Below are positions 9,979-21,738 of a DNA stretch of 64,000 bases, one piece after another. The notes beneath the pieces were generated by a model. That model was not told where the DNA came from, made no database searches, and worked only from the letters and a program-made list of their open reading frames with translations. Position 1 is the first letter of the stretch. Each line of letters begins with the position of its first letter. Origin of the DNA: Helianthus annuus (lineage: Eukaryota > Streptophyta > Magnoliopsida > Asterales > Asteraceae); assembly GCF_002127325.2 (NCBI RefSeq), contig NC_035433.2:88033350-88097349 (forward strand), read 5' to 3'. The translations under genes were made by a program, and so were the position numbers.

Positions 9979-10483
9979 TACTAAATTTCAGTGGCTTTTG
10001 TGGCTTATCTCCGGTAATTATTACTAATTCTCCTGTGGGTGTATGGATTTCTATGGAATTCTTATCATAGAGAATTCGAGCATGGTTGGCTACTAACCAA
10101 TCCATTCCTAACACGACATCGAATCCGGCTAAATTCATGGGTAACAGGTTTGCAGAAAATTTATGGCCTAGAAGTTCTATCTTCCCTTCTCGTAAAACCT
10201 TATTTATTTTAACAGAATTTCCGTCTGCCGTTTCGACTGTAAAAATCTGCCTAAGGTTGGTTAAAGGTAAATTAAGGGCTCGGCAGAATGAAGTATTTAT
10301 AAAACTTTGGTTTGCACCAGAGTCAAATAATACTTTTGCATAAACGTCGTGAACTAAAAACGTACCAGCTATGACGTCAGGAATTAGTTCGGCTTCCTGA
10401 GTAGTCACTTGAAAGGCTCTTGCGTTTTTCTTGGTAGTTCCTTCTGCAGGTTTAGCCTTGTTGTAGGGCTTCTGATAGTTCAT
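9917..10483 (-). pseudogene. Gypsy aspartic protease fragment lacking gag
   Basis: Carries the aspartic protease motif VLFDSGANQSF (about residue 50) and VVLGMDWL. It aligns with the stretch just after the zinc knuckle in the intact gag-pol at 56448. Everything upstream (gag domain and CCHC knuckles) is absent: only about 130 bp separate this ORF from the primer site. The last roughly 20 codons are out of frame relative to pol. The copy cannot make Gag and would depend on a relative. Confidence 0.85.
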
Positions 10484-10616
10484 TCATGCTGTTAGCACAC
10501 ATGAAGACGCACACAATCCTAAGTTAAAATTTTTGTAAACTAAAGTTTCACAAAATCACAGAATGGCAATCAGATAAATTAAGTATTTCTAAATACTTAA
10601 TTGGCTTAAATCAGTG

Positions 10617-10628
10617 GCTCTGATACCA
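10617..10628 (-). promoter_or_regulatory. Gypsy primer-binding site
   Basis: Minus-strand TGGTATCAGAGC, eight bases inside the 5' LTR end, complementary to initiator methionine tRNA. Confidence 0.88.
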
Positions 10629-10636
10629 CCTTTTTC

Positions 10637-12094
10637 TGTCACGACCCCCGCACCCGGTTTGACCCGATCCAGGAGCCGCGGGACAGAAAACCCGTGGTAT
10701 TTATATTTACAGCGGAAGTCTTAACAGGATCGTTTAAACTTGAAAATGCCCGAGTATTATTTATTTATAGTTCGGGATAAACCTCGTAATTTACAGTGGA
10801 GGAATTTCATAATTCCTTTATTTTACAAAACATGTTTATTTAGTTATTCGAGCCACTACTTTTAAGCTTTGGAGTGCTCCTGAGCACTTGTACTTGATTC
10901 AAAGTAGGTCACCTGAAACATGTTGTAAAAATATTTTTGTCAGCGGGGAAATACTGAGTGAATCATTCATTTTGATAAAATGACACATTGTTATAATCCA
11001 CAGTATTAAGAGCGATTACAATGTTTATATGTCAACCAATTACCCACAGTATTTGTCACTCGACTCGTTTCTGTGACTATGGTCATATCACCCATTGGCT
11101 AACTCGTTGTCCAATGGTGAAGATTATCAAGTAATGTATACAAAACCCCACATACCGGCTGTAATTGAAGACTACAAAGACTTAATCCCTGTAATTATAA
11201 CTTTGGAAACAAACATGATTTTGAAAGTAAATTTTGTAAAAAGAGAATGACTCACATTGCAAGTTTAAACGGGCAGGGTTTAGCCTACTGATAAGCCGAA
11301 TAACCTAGTTTAAACAATAATGCACACGAACCAGGTTAGTAACTAATACAGCATTTACGATAACTCACGAGATACAACCCTCACAACAAATGACAAAGTG
11401 CGATACTTAAATATCCAGCAGATTCAAAACGAATGACAGAGTATAGCCCGAATTTGGGCGACACCCAAACATCCTGTCGGAATCACGACGAATGGTAAAG
11501 TATAACCCTAATGTGGGCAGCACTTAAACATCCATTGGATAGTTTCAATCGATCGGATATTTAATCGTAGCAGCGATCGAGTTATTACCCGGTATTGTGG
11601 CAGCACCTCACTATATAAAAATTATAATTTTTGACAGTAGAACTTCGTTTTTGATCGAAATTATGAGCACGGAATGAAAGTCCCATGCACAGGCTATTTA
11701 TAGCCTGAAAATGGGTTTTACGCGGCCCGCGTAACCCATAGGCAAACCTTACGCGGCCCGCGTGGCCGCCTAGTCTAGGCGTAGGTTTGCTGGGTCATGG
11801 GCTAGGCTTGACAGGTGGGTTACACGTGGCCCAAATGTGTATCCGGATAGATTTCCGGTTGATGCGGCCCGTGTAAAGACGAGTTTAACATTCACGCGAC
11901 CCGCCTGGACTCCTAAAGCTTATCCGGTTTGATTAATAAGTTGAAGCGGCCCGCGTAAGGTTAAGCTATCCCTTACGCGGCCCGCCTAAAACCCATTTTT
12001 TCTGGTTTTCTTGATTTTTAAAGCTGGTTAGGGTTTTTAGGGGTCCGGGTTTTCACGTATGGATAATTTAGGGATACTTTTGAAGGTCCTTACA
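10637..12094 (-). repeat. Gypsy 5' LTR (1458 bp)
   Basis: Minus strand starts TGTAAGGACC at 12094 and ends GGGTCGTGACA at 10637. Its first 567 bp match the truncated 3' LTR. It contains the acgcggcccgcgt cluster (about 11715-11985) and a minus-strand TATAAATAG at 11693-11702. Confidence 0.92.
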
Positions 12095-12919
12095 CCAATG
12101 TACCCTTACAGTAACATTAAATACTTATATTAAATGAAGTAAAATAAAGCATTCTTATTGGTTGAAATTTGTTTTTTTTTTCTTCTTACAAATTTTTTTT
12201 TCTCATTTGAACTCTCCACTAGTAGCGTATTTGTAACAAAGATTTTTATGATGATAAAAGCTGGTCTATAATTATGGTGTGGTGTATCACACGGCCTTAA
12301 ACCAATATAAATAAAAAATATAGTTCGATACCTGAATATAGAGTGGATACGTAAGTGTCGTTCACACATAAAAATCTAGTACAAAAAATTAAGCACAAAA
12401 AAATCTAGTAAAAAAAATTGTAGCACAAAAAACTAGTACAAAAAAATCAGTACAAAAAATGTAGCACAAAAAAAATTAGTTTAAAAAAATCAGCACAAAA
12501 AATATAGCACAAAACCTAGTTCAAAAAATCCAATACAAAAATGTTATACAACAAAGACATACAACATAAAATTTTTAGGTTTTTTTTAGTTTTCATATTT
12601 TATATAGCAATAAGATACTCAAATTAAAGATAAAAAACATGCTCGATTTTATGGTGCAATTTAGAAAAATGTATTGTCGTATAAAAACGCTATGAACGTT
12701 TAAAAAATGGAGGAAAATAAGCATCTGATTGGCATGTGAAGAGATATAATCAACAAATATGTCATTTTACAAAAATACCCTTACACCCCACTTTTTCCTA
12801 CATTTTTGTCTTAGTCATTGATTTAAAAAAAAATAAAAAATTGAGATCCCTTTTTATCATACTTAGTACTTAAGTAAAATTAACTTTTTATTTGATCTTA
12901 CCTTATCATTATATAATCT
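12095..12919. other. AT-rich intergenic sequence
   Basis: No gene seen. 12365-12545 is low-complexity sequence built from variants of 'agcacaaaaaa' and 'ctagtacaaaaaa'. Confidence 0.6.
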
Positions 12920-13326
12920 ACGGCTAAGAGTTGCCTACAAAGTCCAAAATTCCTAGAAAGTATAAAAAGTCATAAAATACTATAATGTCAACTATATAAT
13001 ACACCCAAACCCCACAAGTAACATAATGAAGATTACTAAAACATCACATATGTGAGTTTTCTTTTGTGTTTTGGATGATAAAACTCTGATTATCGAATGA
13101 CTAACATTATTGTGTTTTATGTCGATTATCATGTTGTGTTTTATATTTATGGGTCTACGATGGTGTGTTTGAAGTTTTTATGGCATGTTAGGATTAGAAT
13201 ATGGTGTTTTTGTAATCTTCACTATGTTATTTGTGGGTTTTGAGTGTGTTTTATGGCTGAAATTATGGTGTTTTATGGTTTTGTACACTTTTTAGAAATT
13301 TTAGACTTTGTAGCCGAACTCCACCC
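12920..13326. mobile_element. Foldback MITE, 407 bp, 8-bp TSD
   Basis: Long inverted arms: about 12930-13055 pairs with about 13215-13320 (for example left ctacaaagtccaaaatt and right aattttagactttgtag). Flanks are TATAATCT (12912-12919) and TATAATCC (13327-13334), an 8-bp TSD with one mismatch. No coding capacity. The 8-bp TSD suggests a hAT-type transposase, but the superfamily is uncertain. Confidence 0.65.
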
Positions 13327-13334
13327 TATAATCC

Positions 13335-14066
13335 AGACTTTGTTTTCATATTTAGCATTCCAGCTATTTAAAATTTCTAAAAGCATAAATAAAAAATATT
13401 ACAGAACAAAATATAGACCGATTGTATACCCAATCATTATACCACCTTTAAAATAAAAACAAGTTAGTGTATATCCACTTGAAAAATCCACATTTTCCAT
13501 GCATTCTTTTTTATAAACATTTAAAAATATAAAAGAATGGAGTATTGAATACAAGAATCTTTGTAAATCCAAGGTTCAAATATTTTGCATATGCTAGATT
13601 CTTTTTCCATTTTAATTATTATTTTGGGGTTTCTTGAAGATCTTGGGTAGCTATAAATCTTAATTCTTTAGATTTCTTATGATGGTTTTATTCCTTCCAT
13701 GTTGCCATGTGATCCTACTAATGGTATGGAACTTAGAGACGTGGCTTATTCCATCCACTTCAACTATGCACCAACATCCTTATCATCATGTATCATTAGT
13801 GCACCAACACCCTTATCATCATGTATCAACTACTTTCTCTCATCCTTTTCCAAATCCTACAATATAGAAGTATACATGTGAGACATACATATCTAGAACA
13901 ATAGATAAGAATCCATAAAAAAAGGCTAAGAATCGCAATCATAAAGCATAACTTTGTAGAAATGTTGTTGTAAGCCTATATAAGTGTTTGAGAGGAAGTT
14001 GAGCATAATCTTACACAAGGCAAGTTTGATCCGCAGTTGGAGCTTTTACAAGACTAGGTTGTATAT
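13335..14066. other. Intergenic, no gene seen
   Basis: AT-rich, no recognisable gene. A 28-bp segment at 13768-13795 is repeated at 13801-13828 (caccaaca-c-cttatcatcatg pattern) with a 33-bp period. Confidence 0.5.
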
Positions 14067-14074
14067 GTTATTTG

Positions 14075-14624
14075 TAGGACTGTAAATGAACCGAACGAAC
14101 ATGAACAACACCTTGTTCGTGTTCGTTTTTTAAGAAATATATGCGTTCACAAACTGTTAATGAACATTGACTGAACGAGATTTTATGTTCGTGTTCGTTT
14201 GTTAAGGAAATGAACTTGTTGGTGTTTGTTTGTTAATTTTAGGCAACGAACGAAAACAAATGTGATGAACACAAATGAGCACAAACTAATGTTCATGAAC
14301 ACAAATGGAAACAAACGAACATAAACAAGCGTTCATGAACAAAATATATAATACACTGACACTTACTAAATATTTTATTTGTCAGAAATTTGAAGTTTCT
14401 AAATAAAATAAAAACTAAAAACATTGATGAACTATCGAACACGTTACCAAACGTTTACGAACATAAATGAACAAACACGACCTCTTGTCATGTTCGTTCA
14501 TTTAACTAAAGGAACAAAATTTCTTGTTCGTGCTCTTTGTTTAATAAACGAAATAACACAAACGAACTTCCCGTCAAACAGTTCACAAACTGTTCACCGA
14601 ACGTTTGGTTCGTTTGCAGCCCAA
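14075..14624. mobile_element. hAT-type MITE, 550 bp, perfect 8-bp TSD
   Basis: Ends are TAGGACTGTAAATGAACC on the left and, reverse-complemented, TTGGGCTGCAAACGAACC on the right, an inverted terminal repeat of about 20 bp. The interior is full of gttcgtt/aacgaac repeats in both orientations. Flanking GTTATTTG at 14067-14074 and 14625-14632 is a perfect 8-bp duplication, as expected for hAT transposition. It encodes no transposase. Confidence 0.85.
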
Positions 14625-15163
14625 GTTATTTGAATAAAAAAAAAAGAAAACAAAAATTAACCTTAAAGATTGAGACAAATTATCAAATTAAAAAAATAAT
14701 TAACTCGATTTTTATGCATCTCACTTAGTAACAACATGACAAGCTTTAATTCGTAACACCTCATCGACAAAATGATGTCTATGAATTGTCTCTTGACTAA
14801 GCAATCATAAAATTATAATGTAGATATAAAATCACTATTATAAAATTATAATGTAACTATAAAATCAATATTTTAGATGTGTACACAGTTTTTCCAAATC
14901 AACTAGAACAAGCATATGCATCACATGAGAATCTAATAAATCCTGTTATTGATTATGTATCAATAGTTCAATATAATCTATATTTATACCTATAATATAT
15001 AATAAAAGAAATCAATGTGTGCCACGTATCATTAATTGAAGACATCTACTTCTTTATTTTTCCGTCTCTCTCTTACTTATCTTATTTAATTAAATAAATA
15101 ATAAATTAATATTAAATCTTATCCGAACAATAATCCAACAAACTTATCAATTCATTTAAAGAA

Positions 15164-16370
15164 GGAAAAATTACAAGTTTTGTCCTTTATCTTAATACCA
15201 TATATCGGACAGTGTCCTTTTCAACGAATGTTGACAAGTTTTGCACTTTACTGTGAATTTTGTTGCACGTTTTGTTCTTACACCCAACTCAGTTAAGAAA
15301 GTCTGTTAAGTTTGGTCATGTGGACCCCATATAAGGATATATTAGTATTTTCACATCCTAATATACAAATAAAGTTTTTATTTTTAAATACATAACCCTA
15401 TTCTCCCCTTCCTACCCATCTTATCCTTTCTCTCTCTACAAATGAGACACTTCTAAAAACTCAACTCCACCCATCTACCACCACCCATCAACCACTGTTC
15501 TTCCTCCCTGCAACCACCATCTACCAGCGCTACCATCACCTATCACCCAGATACCTATTCTCTTTCTCTACCACTCTCTACCCCTCTTACCACCATCCAC
15601 CACCAACCCCAAAACCCCAAACCACTGCCTCAAACCTGAAACGACCAACATCTTTAAAATCTTCCAAAATTCGCTAATCCGAAAAAAGGAGTCACCACTC
15701 CTGATTTCTTGCCGGAAAACAACCACAAACACCTTTGTCGCCGTCACACGTGTTTGATCGGAGTATAAGTCGCTGGAGGGTTGAATTCACAGCCGGAGAT
15801 TTAGAGTGCCCCAACCCGCGGCCTTCCGATTCCACCTCAGGGCCCTCCGTCGTCGATCTGAGTCCTTATCTCCGTCATCAAACCCTAACCCCATCACCAC
15901 CATCTTTCTGTCCGAGGTTTTCTCTTTCGCTCTCTCGCTCTCTTTATTTCTTCCTCTCTCTAGGTATATTGTAATGTGTGTGTTGTATGTATCTTAAAAG
16001 ATAAGAAAGGAAAAGAAGATTGGGAACATGTGACGGTGATCGTTGTGGTTATTTGAAGAGAAAGGGTGATGGTGGTCATCGGTGGAAGTGGTGGAGGGTT
16101 GTGGCAGGTGGGGGTGTTGAAAGTGGTGGATGGTTGTGGCTGGAGGGGGTGGTAGGAAGAGAGGAGTAGAGAGAGAAGGGGGAAAGATTGTTTTACACTC
16201 GTGTGCGTATCACGTGACTAGACTTAACCGACTTTATTAACTGAGTTGGGTGTAAAGGACAAAACGTGCAACAAAATTCACTATAAAGTGGAAAACTTGT
16301 CAAAATTCATTGTAAAGGACACCGCATGATATATAGTATTAAGATAAAGGACAAAACTTGTAATTTTTCC
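15164..16370. mobile_element. Mutator-like element, 1207 bp, long TIRs, 9-bp TSD
   Basis: Terminal inverted repeats of about 150 bp: 15164-15320 pairs with about 16215-16370 (GGAAAAATTACAAG outward). Flanks are TTTAAAGAA (15155-15163) and TTTAAACAA (16371-16379), a 9-bp TSD with one mismatch. The interior is more GC-rich than its surroundings, with CCACCA-rich sequence left and GGTGGT-rich sequence right. An 80-codon reading frame at 15735-15974 resembles nothing I know. The interior could be captured host sequence (Pack-MULE style). Confidence 0.75.
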
Positions 16371-16494
16371 TTTAAACAATTAACCATAGAGTTAAATAGT
16401 GATAACAGGGTTCTAACCTAGTTTGTTGATTAAAAAAACTAAAAAAAGAGAATCAGATGCTAATCGTAATTGTTGTTGATTAATAAGATACAAC

Positions 16495-17002
16495 TTTTTT
16501 TTATTATTTGATATACAAAATTACATTTATTCAACCAACCTGTGTAATATACGAGGGCTTTTAAAGATATAATTTTTTACTATTCAATATACAAAATTAC
16601 ATTTACTCAACCCATGTAATACAAAGGGTTTCTAAAGATACAACTTTTATATTATTTGGTTTATAAAGTTAGATTTATTCAATTCGTGTAATATACGAGT
16701 TTTTTTAAAGATATATTTTTTCATTATTTAGTATACAAAATTACATTTATTCAACCCGTTTAATACACAAGGTTTTTTAAGATATAACTTTTTAATTATT
16801 TGGTATATAAAATTACATCTATTCAACTCGTACAATACATATGGTTCTTAAATATATAACTTTTTTTTTTAATTTAATATATATAAAATTACATTTATTC
16901 AACCGGTATAATAAACGATGTTTTTAAAGATATATTGTTTTATTATTTAGTATATAGAATTACATTTATTCAACCCGTGTAATACACGGGGTTCTAATCT
17001 AA
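16495..17002. repeat. Tandem array of about seven 73-bp units
   Basis: Units each contain 'aaaattacatttattcaac' then a hairpin such as cccgtgtaatacacggg (copies near 16518, 16590, 16667, 16736, 16809, 16886, 16957). Units near 17980-18105 belong to the same family. They look like amplified Helitron 3' subterminal sequence. Confidence 0.75.
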
Positions 17003-17034
17003 TATGTCTATATGATAAATACAAATTGATCGAT

Positions 17035-17790
17035 GAAAAAATTACATCGTTAATCCTTGTGGTTTCTGCCAAATTTCAATATTGGATAGTAATAGTTTTT
17101 TGTTACAAAATCAGGTATTAACTTTCTAATCTGTCACAATGTTGAGTACTAAAAACCTTGTTAACTTTTTTTATTAAGTCTTAATAAAATGATTAAAATG
17201 CCCTTTAATAAATAGAGAGTCTATTTTTAATTAATTATATTTGACTAAAATAATTTAAAGTTTTATTTATATTTATATTTAAATTTTTTTATATTTTTCT
17301 GTTCTATTTATATTTTTAATAAAATTCTATGGAATTGAAGTTTATTATTTATAAAATTTGAGTTTATATATAATATTATTTAGATTAAGTTAAAAAGTTT
17401 ATTTTACTAGCATATTATTATATATAAACTCAAAGTTTACAAAATAATAAACTTCAAATCCATTTAATTTTATAAAAAATATAAATAAAACAGAAAAATA
17501 TAAAAATAAAAATATAAATATAAATAAAACTTTAAATTATTTTAGTCAAATATAATTAATTAAAAAATAGACTCTCTAGATATTAAAGGGCATTTTAGTC
17601 ATTTTAGTAAGACTTAACAAAAAAGTTAACAAGGTTTGGCCTTAGTACTCAACATTGTGACAAGATTTGGTCTTAGTATTCAACATTGTAACAAATTAGA
17701 ACATTAATACCTAATTTTGCAACAAAAAATTATTAGTACCCGACATTGAAATTTGACAGAAACCGCAAGGACCAATGGTGTAATTTTTTC
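17035..17790. mobile_element. Foldback Mutator-like MITE, 756 bp, 9-bp TSD
   Basis: Nearly the whole element is one inverted repeat centred near 17400. It begins GAAAAAATTACATCG and ends GGTGTAATTTTTTC. Flanks are TTGATCGAT (17026-17034) and TTGATCGTT (17791-17799), a 9-bp TSD with one mismatch. No coding capacity. Confidence 0.75.
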
Positions 17791-17799
17791 TTGATCGTT

Positions 17800-18694
17800 T
17801 TATCATATAGTAGAATCAATAGATATTGTTTAGCATAACAGGTTATTTATTAATACTAATTTAAGTGATTATTGATATATACTTATTTTATTTTAAAAAA
17901 ATAATATAGCACATCAAAGTTCATTTTGTCAAAAATATATATTGACGACTGTGTGTGTTATCCGAGTACATTATATGTATTCAAGTTGTGTAATAAACGT
18001 GTTTATTAAATCCGTGCAATGCACGAGTTTTTAAATATGTAACTTTTTTTTATTACTTAGTATATAAAATTATATTTATTTGATCCGTGTAACACACAGG
18101 TTTTATCCTAGTTATAATATAATTAATAGTTAATAACGCCAAAATCATATCATAATCGTGACAAAACATACTAACGTTCCCATAACGTAGTTCTCATGAT
18201 CCACTATTGAAAACCTCAAAATAATCGTGACAATATATGTTAATTGTTAAGTGTACTTAAGATATGGTTATTCAATTATTTATTTTTTCTATTAATACCA
18301 TACATCTCGAAGGTGCATGCATATAGGCATTGTTATAAGAATTGTTAGGCGCTAGTCGGTCGATAGTGTATCGACTAGCGATTAAGGTTTCCATAAAGTT
18401 TCCGATCTTAATTTACAAAAGAAGTTTCAATTCTTTTGCTTAGAAAAATAATTGTTCATACAACTTTAATAAAATACCAAATTTTTAGTTTTACTCTGTA
18501 ATATTAATAGTTGCATATATATATTTTTTTAGAATGACAATTCACACACACACGCTCTCTAATCTATTCCTAGACTACATCTTTTATGTGCACTGTAGGT
18601 GTTAGAACCCTTAACACTTAAAAAGGTAAAATATTTTTCAATACCTTGATATTGCTAACTCAAACCTGATTTGGTACGTATATTCTTACTTAAT
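17800..18694. other. AT-rich sequence, no gene seen
   Basis: Contains the Helitron tail to 18111, then AT-rich DNA. A perfect 9-bp-stem hairpin CGCTAGTCG...CGACTAGCG lies at 18350-18380. Confidence 0.5.
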
Positions 18695-18931
18695 CATCAC
18701 TAGTGCTCTAGTGGTGGCCACGCGTATTTAAGTTCCATTTATGGTGGGTCCGGGTGAGTTTTCCTCTCAAGGTCTCAAGTTCGAGTCTTGGTGATAGGAG
18801 TTTCTCATTGAGGGGTTTAAATTGAGGATCTATTGTGCGAGGGACTCTCTAGCGCGGACCCGGTTAAGACAACACATACTAAACCTCCCCACATTCGCGA
18901 ATAACTCACACCTTAAAAAAAAAACATATAG
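18695..18931 (+). mobile_element. tRNA-derived SINE, 237 bp, 11-bp TSD
   Basis: Carries polymerase III promoter-like boxes: an A-box region near gctctagtggtgg (18705-18717) and a B-box-like agttcgagtct near 18778-18788. It ends in an A-rich tail (about 18915-18924). TCTTACTTAAT flanks it at 18684-18694 and 18932-18942, a perfect TSD. It would be moved by LINE reverse transcriptase. Confidence 0.8.
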
Positions 18932-18942
18932 TCTTACTTAAT

Positions 18943-19261
18943 TTGCAGTTTGTAGACTAAAAAAACTAAAGAATCGAAATCTCAGTGGGACCAACTTTGA
19001 ATAATGGATGACCTAAGGCTACGAACCTTATTATGTTGTGCAACAACTTGCGTATTATTATGTTGTGCAACTACTTGCATAATTTGAAGTAATTTTTTAG
19101 ATTTATTTTGGTTGACCTAGAGAAAATAATACGCTATGGGAATATTAGATGATAACCATACAAATCATTGAAGGCTTTAACCATAAACTTTTACAAATAA
19201 CGATGGAGCCTCTTTATTTCTGTATTTGAGTAATAAAGAACTATGTAATTTTATCTAAACC
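18943..19261. other. Intergenic, no gene seen
   Basis: AT-rich; a short direct repeat (attatgttgtgcaac) lies near 19029 and 19055. Nothing else recognised. Confidence 0.4.
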
Positions 19262-20620
19262 ATTTATGAATACTTGACTCTCTTCCGTTATATTATTTTT
19301 CATTGTTTCTTACACCTTGCTATGTGATCAACAAGCTCGAACGTATTAGAAGGAATTTTCTTTGGGGAGACACGATTATGAGAAATAAAATGCATTGGGT
19401 TAAATGGGAAAAAGTATTAAAACCAATAAAAAATGGGGGTCTTGGACTAGGGGTCACTTTGGGATATGAATTGTAGCCTCCTAATGAAATGGGCTTGGAG
19501 GTACAAAACAGAGCCAACAAGACTATGGAGATCGGTTATTACAAGCATTCACTTCAACTCGAAACATGGTAATTTTCTTCCAACAAAAAAGGGCCTCACG
19601 AGCGTGTGGAACAATATTATCAAAAAAGAGACAGTTTTGAGGAAAAACAACATTTTTTTCAGCCAACTTATTAAATGCAAGGAGGGTAATGGTGAGAACA
19701 CCCAATTCTGGACAGACTCATGGGCTACGGATAAACCTTTTCAGGTTTTGTTTCCTAATATCTACCAGCTTGAAAGGAAAAAAGGATGTATGATTCGGGA
19801 TCGGGTGACCATCGACGATAACGAACCCTCAAACATGACATGGGACTGGCTTCGCGAGCCCAACTCGGTACCCGAACTTACCGAATACGGGTCACTTGTG
19901 CAAGTACTTTCGGAAGTGTCGTTCACAGGTTAGAGAAATATATGGCAATGGGTACCCGACCCATCTGGTGCCTTCTCGGTCAAATTCGTAAAAAACATTC
20001 TCAACGGGCCATCTTTGCAATCTGGGGTCATCCATTACCAGTGGAACAAATGGGTTCCTCGTAAAGTTAACATCTTTGCGTGGCAGATGCATCTTGATCG
20101 ATTACCAACCAGAACAGAACTGCAGAAAAGAAATATTTTTGTGTGTTCAAACCTATGCCCTCTTTGTGGAGAATTCGAAGAAAGCGCAGAACATCTTTTC
20201 ACCTCATGCTACGTATGTTCGGTCGTCTGGAAAATGATATCGCATTGGCTGTCGATATCTCCCATTTTCGCTTTCTCTTTATCAGGATTTACTAGAAGTT
20301 CATAAACTCACGTTCGGTTCGGATGCAAAAAAATATATGGTTAACGCAATCGTTCTCACTACATGTTGGTGTGTGTGGAAATTACGGAACGATGTAGTCT
20401 TCTCAAGTAGTTGGGTCGACATCTCGAGACTTATGGCAGATATCAAATGCACAAGCTTCATCTGGATCACAAACAGAGCAAAAAAGATCTCGATAGATTG
20501 GTCGAATTGGTGCACTTTCAATATTTCCTTATTGTTTATGTTGTAATCTTGTTTTTGCTGGGCCTAGCTTCTCGCTAGTTGTCTGTGTTTGTTAATAAAA
20601 TTTCGCCATTCAAAACAAAA
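19262..20620 (+). pseudogene. L1-type LINE 3' fragment: RT C-terminal part and zinc-binding (zf-RVT) domain
   Basis: 5'-truncated plant LINE ORF2. The plus strand reads VINKLERIRRNFLWG (from 19325) and KMHWVKWEKV, the conserved region after the RT palm. It continues into the zf-RVT domain (KWVPRKVNIFAWQ; CPLCGEFEESAEHLF at about 20155-20200). The readable frame is broken by a one-base shift near 19450, a TAG at 19932-19934 and another shift near 20305-20340. The C-terminal motif (TCWCVWKLRNDVVF) resumes in a new frame to 20546. The 3' end (ttaataaaatttcgcc, then an A-rich tract) is typical of plant L1 tails. Non-functional. Confidence 0.88.
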
Positions 20621-21738
20621 ATTTATGAATTAACTATATATTAACTATATGTTAATTAACAAGTTTGGTTTTTGAGTAAGAGTTACTGTTCAATTTTGTT
20701 ACATTTTACACCTCTACATTTTTCTTATTTTATAAGTTTGGCAAAAATCATTGTTCATTTTTTACTCAATACATGTAACACCCCAAAACAGGTTTGGTAA
20801 TGTACAAGATCTAAGTCGGGTTGTAACACCCCGACTTTGATATAGTAAATTGTTATGTTCATTTGATAAGTGACATAATGTATACAACTATAAATATTTA
20901 TAGTAGATAGTATACTTGTTGATTTAGAAAAGATAAAGGTTTGTGACTTGAAATTAGATAATTAAAGTCTCAAACTTGAGGAGCCAAAAGGGGAAATACT
21001 TAAAGTTTTGGTTTAATAAGGAAACAAAACACAACACACACACAGTGTGTTTGTGTGTCAATCACGGCTCGAGAAAACAAGGGGAAACCCTTGTTTATCA
21101 TAGAACACCAAATTGAAGGAGAATTCAGGTCTCAAATTCGTGCATGAACATATTATCGATCACCTAGACTAGGGGATCATAAGGTATGTCAAAAATCTTA
21201 ATTTGGTGATATTATGAATGTAGATAGATTTCATGGATTTCAATCCATGTATGAATTTCAGAAATTGAAGTAGGATAAGAGATGTATACTTGCTTAGGAA
21301 CAAACACTAAGTGAAAATTTTAAGTATATTGCTATGATTTGGGTGTTTGGATGATTTACCACACTTAGTTAAGTGAGTTTTAAATAATGAGGAAGAATAC
21401 ATGAATTATGATGATGAAATTGATGTGTTGGATGTTTGATGCATTGAGTTTAGGTGCTAATTGAACATCCCAACCATTTTGATGCTATTAGATGAATATA
21501 AATGACTAATAGTTCAATCATAGATTTGTTAGAAATAGTGTAAAATTCATGCCCATAAGGTGTTTGATGCAATGCCTAGGTGAACATCATGAATTAATGT
21601 GTTTTGATGATAGTAGAAGTATTATTCACTATCATAGTTATTGATTATGTGAAATATTTAGCACATGGTATACATGATGATTGTTTGAGTAATTAATCAA
21701 ATGAGTTTTGACATAATTACAAGAAATTAACCTCCTTA

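Larger units (their letters stand above)
6473..12094 (-). mobile_element. Ty3/gypsy chromovirus, gag-deleted, 3' LTR interrupted
   Basis: Minus-strand element: 5' LTR 10637-12094, primer site, short leader, protease fragment, RT/RNase H/integrase, purine tract, then the first 566 bp of the 3' LTR (7038 down to 6473), where the copia element cuts in. The remaining roughly 890 bp of that LTR should lie beyond the window start. The internal part is only about 3.6 kb because gag is missing. By eye the LTR copies differ at about a dozen places over 566 bp, mostly transitions, so the insertion is clearly older than the chromovirus at 50548. Confidence 0.92.
14977..18111 (+). mobile_element. Non-autonomous Helitron-like element with nested insertions
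   Basis: Left end A|TCTATATTTATA at 14977. Right end is a short hairpin then ATCCTAG|T at 18111, that is TC...CTAG inserted between A and T, the Helitron rule. About 1.15 kb is the element itself; the rest is a Mutator-like element, a foldback element and a tandem array of its subterminal unit. No Rep/helicase is encoded. The boundaries rest on short motifs only. Confidence 0.5.

Noticed and set aside
16400..16420. A second Helitron 3' end (gttctaacctagt)
   Set aside because: Has the CTAGT ending but no hairpin directly upstream; left undecided and not annotated.
20821..20850. TGTAACACCCCGAC as the true left end of solo LTR A
   Set aside because: Its left flank (cgggt) has no match at 31207, whereas the end at 20774 gives ATACA/ATACC; kept as a doubt in that entry.
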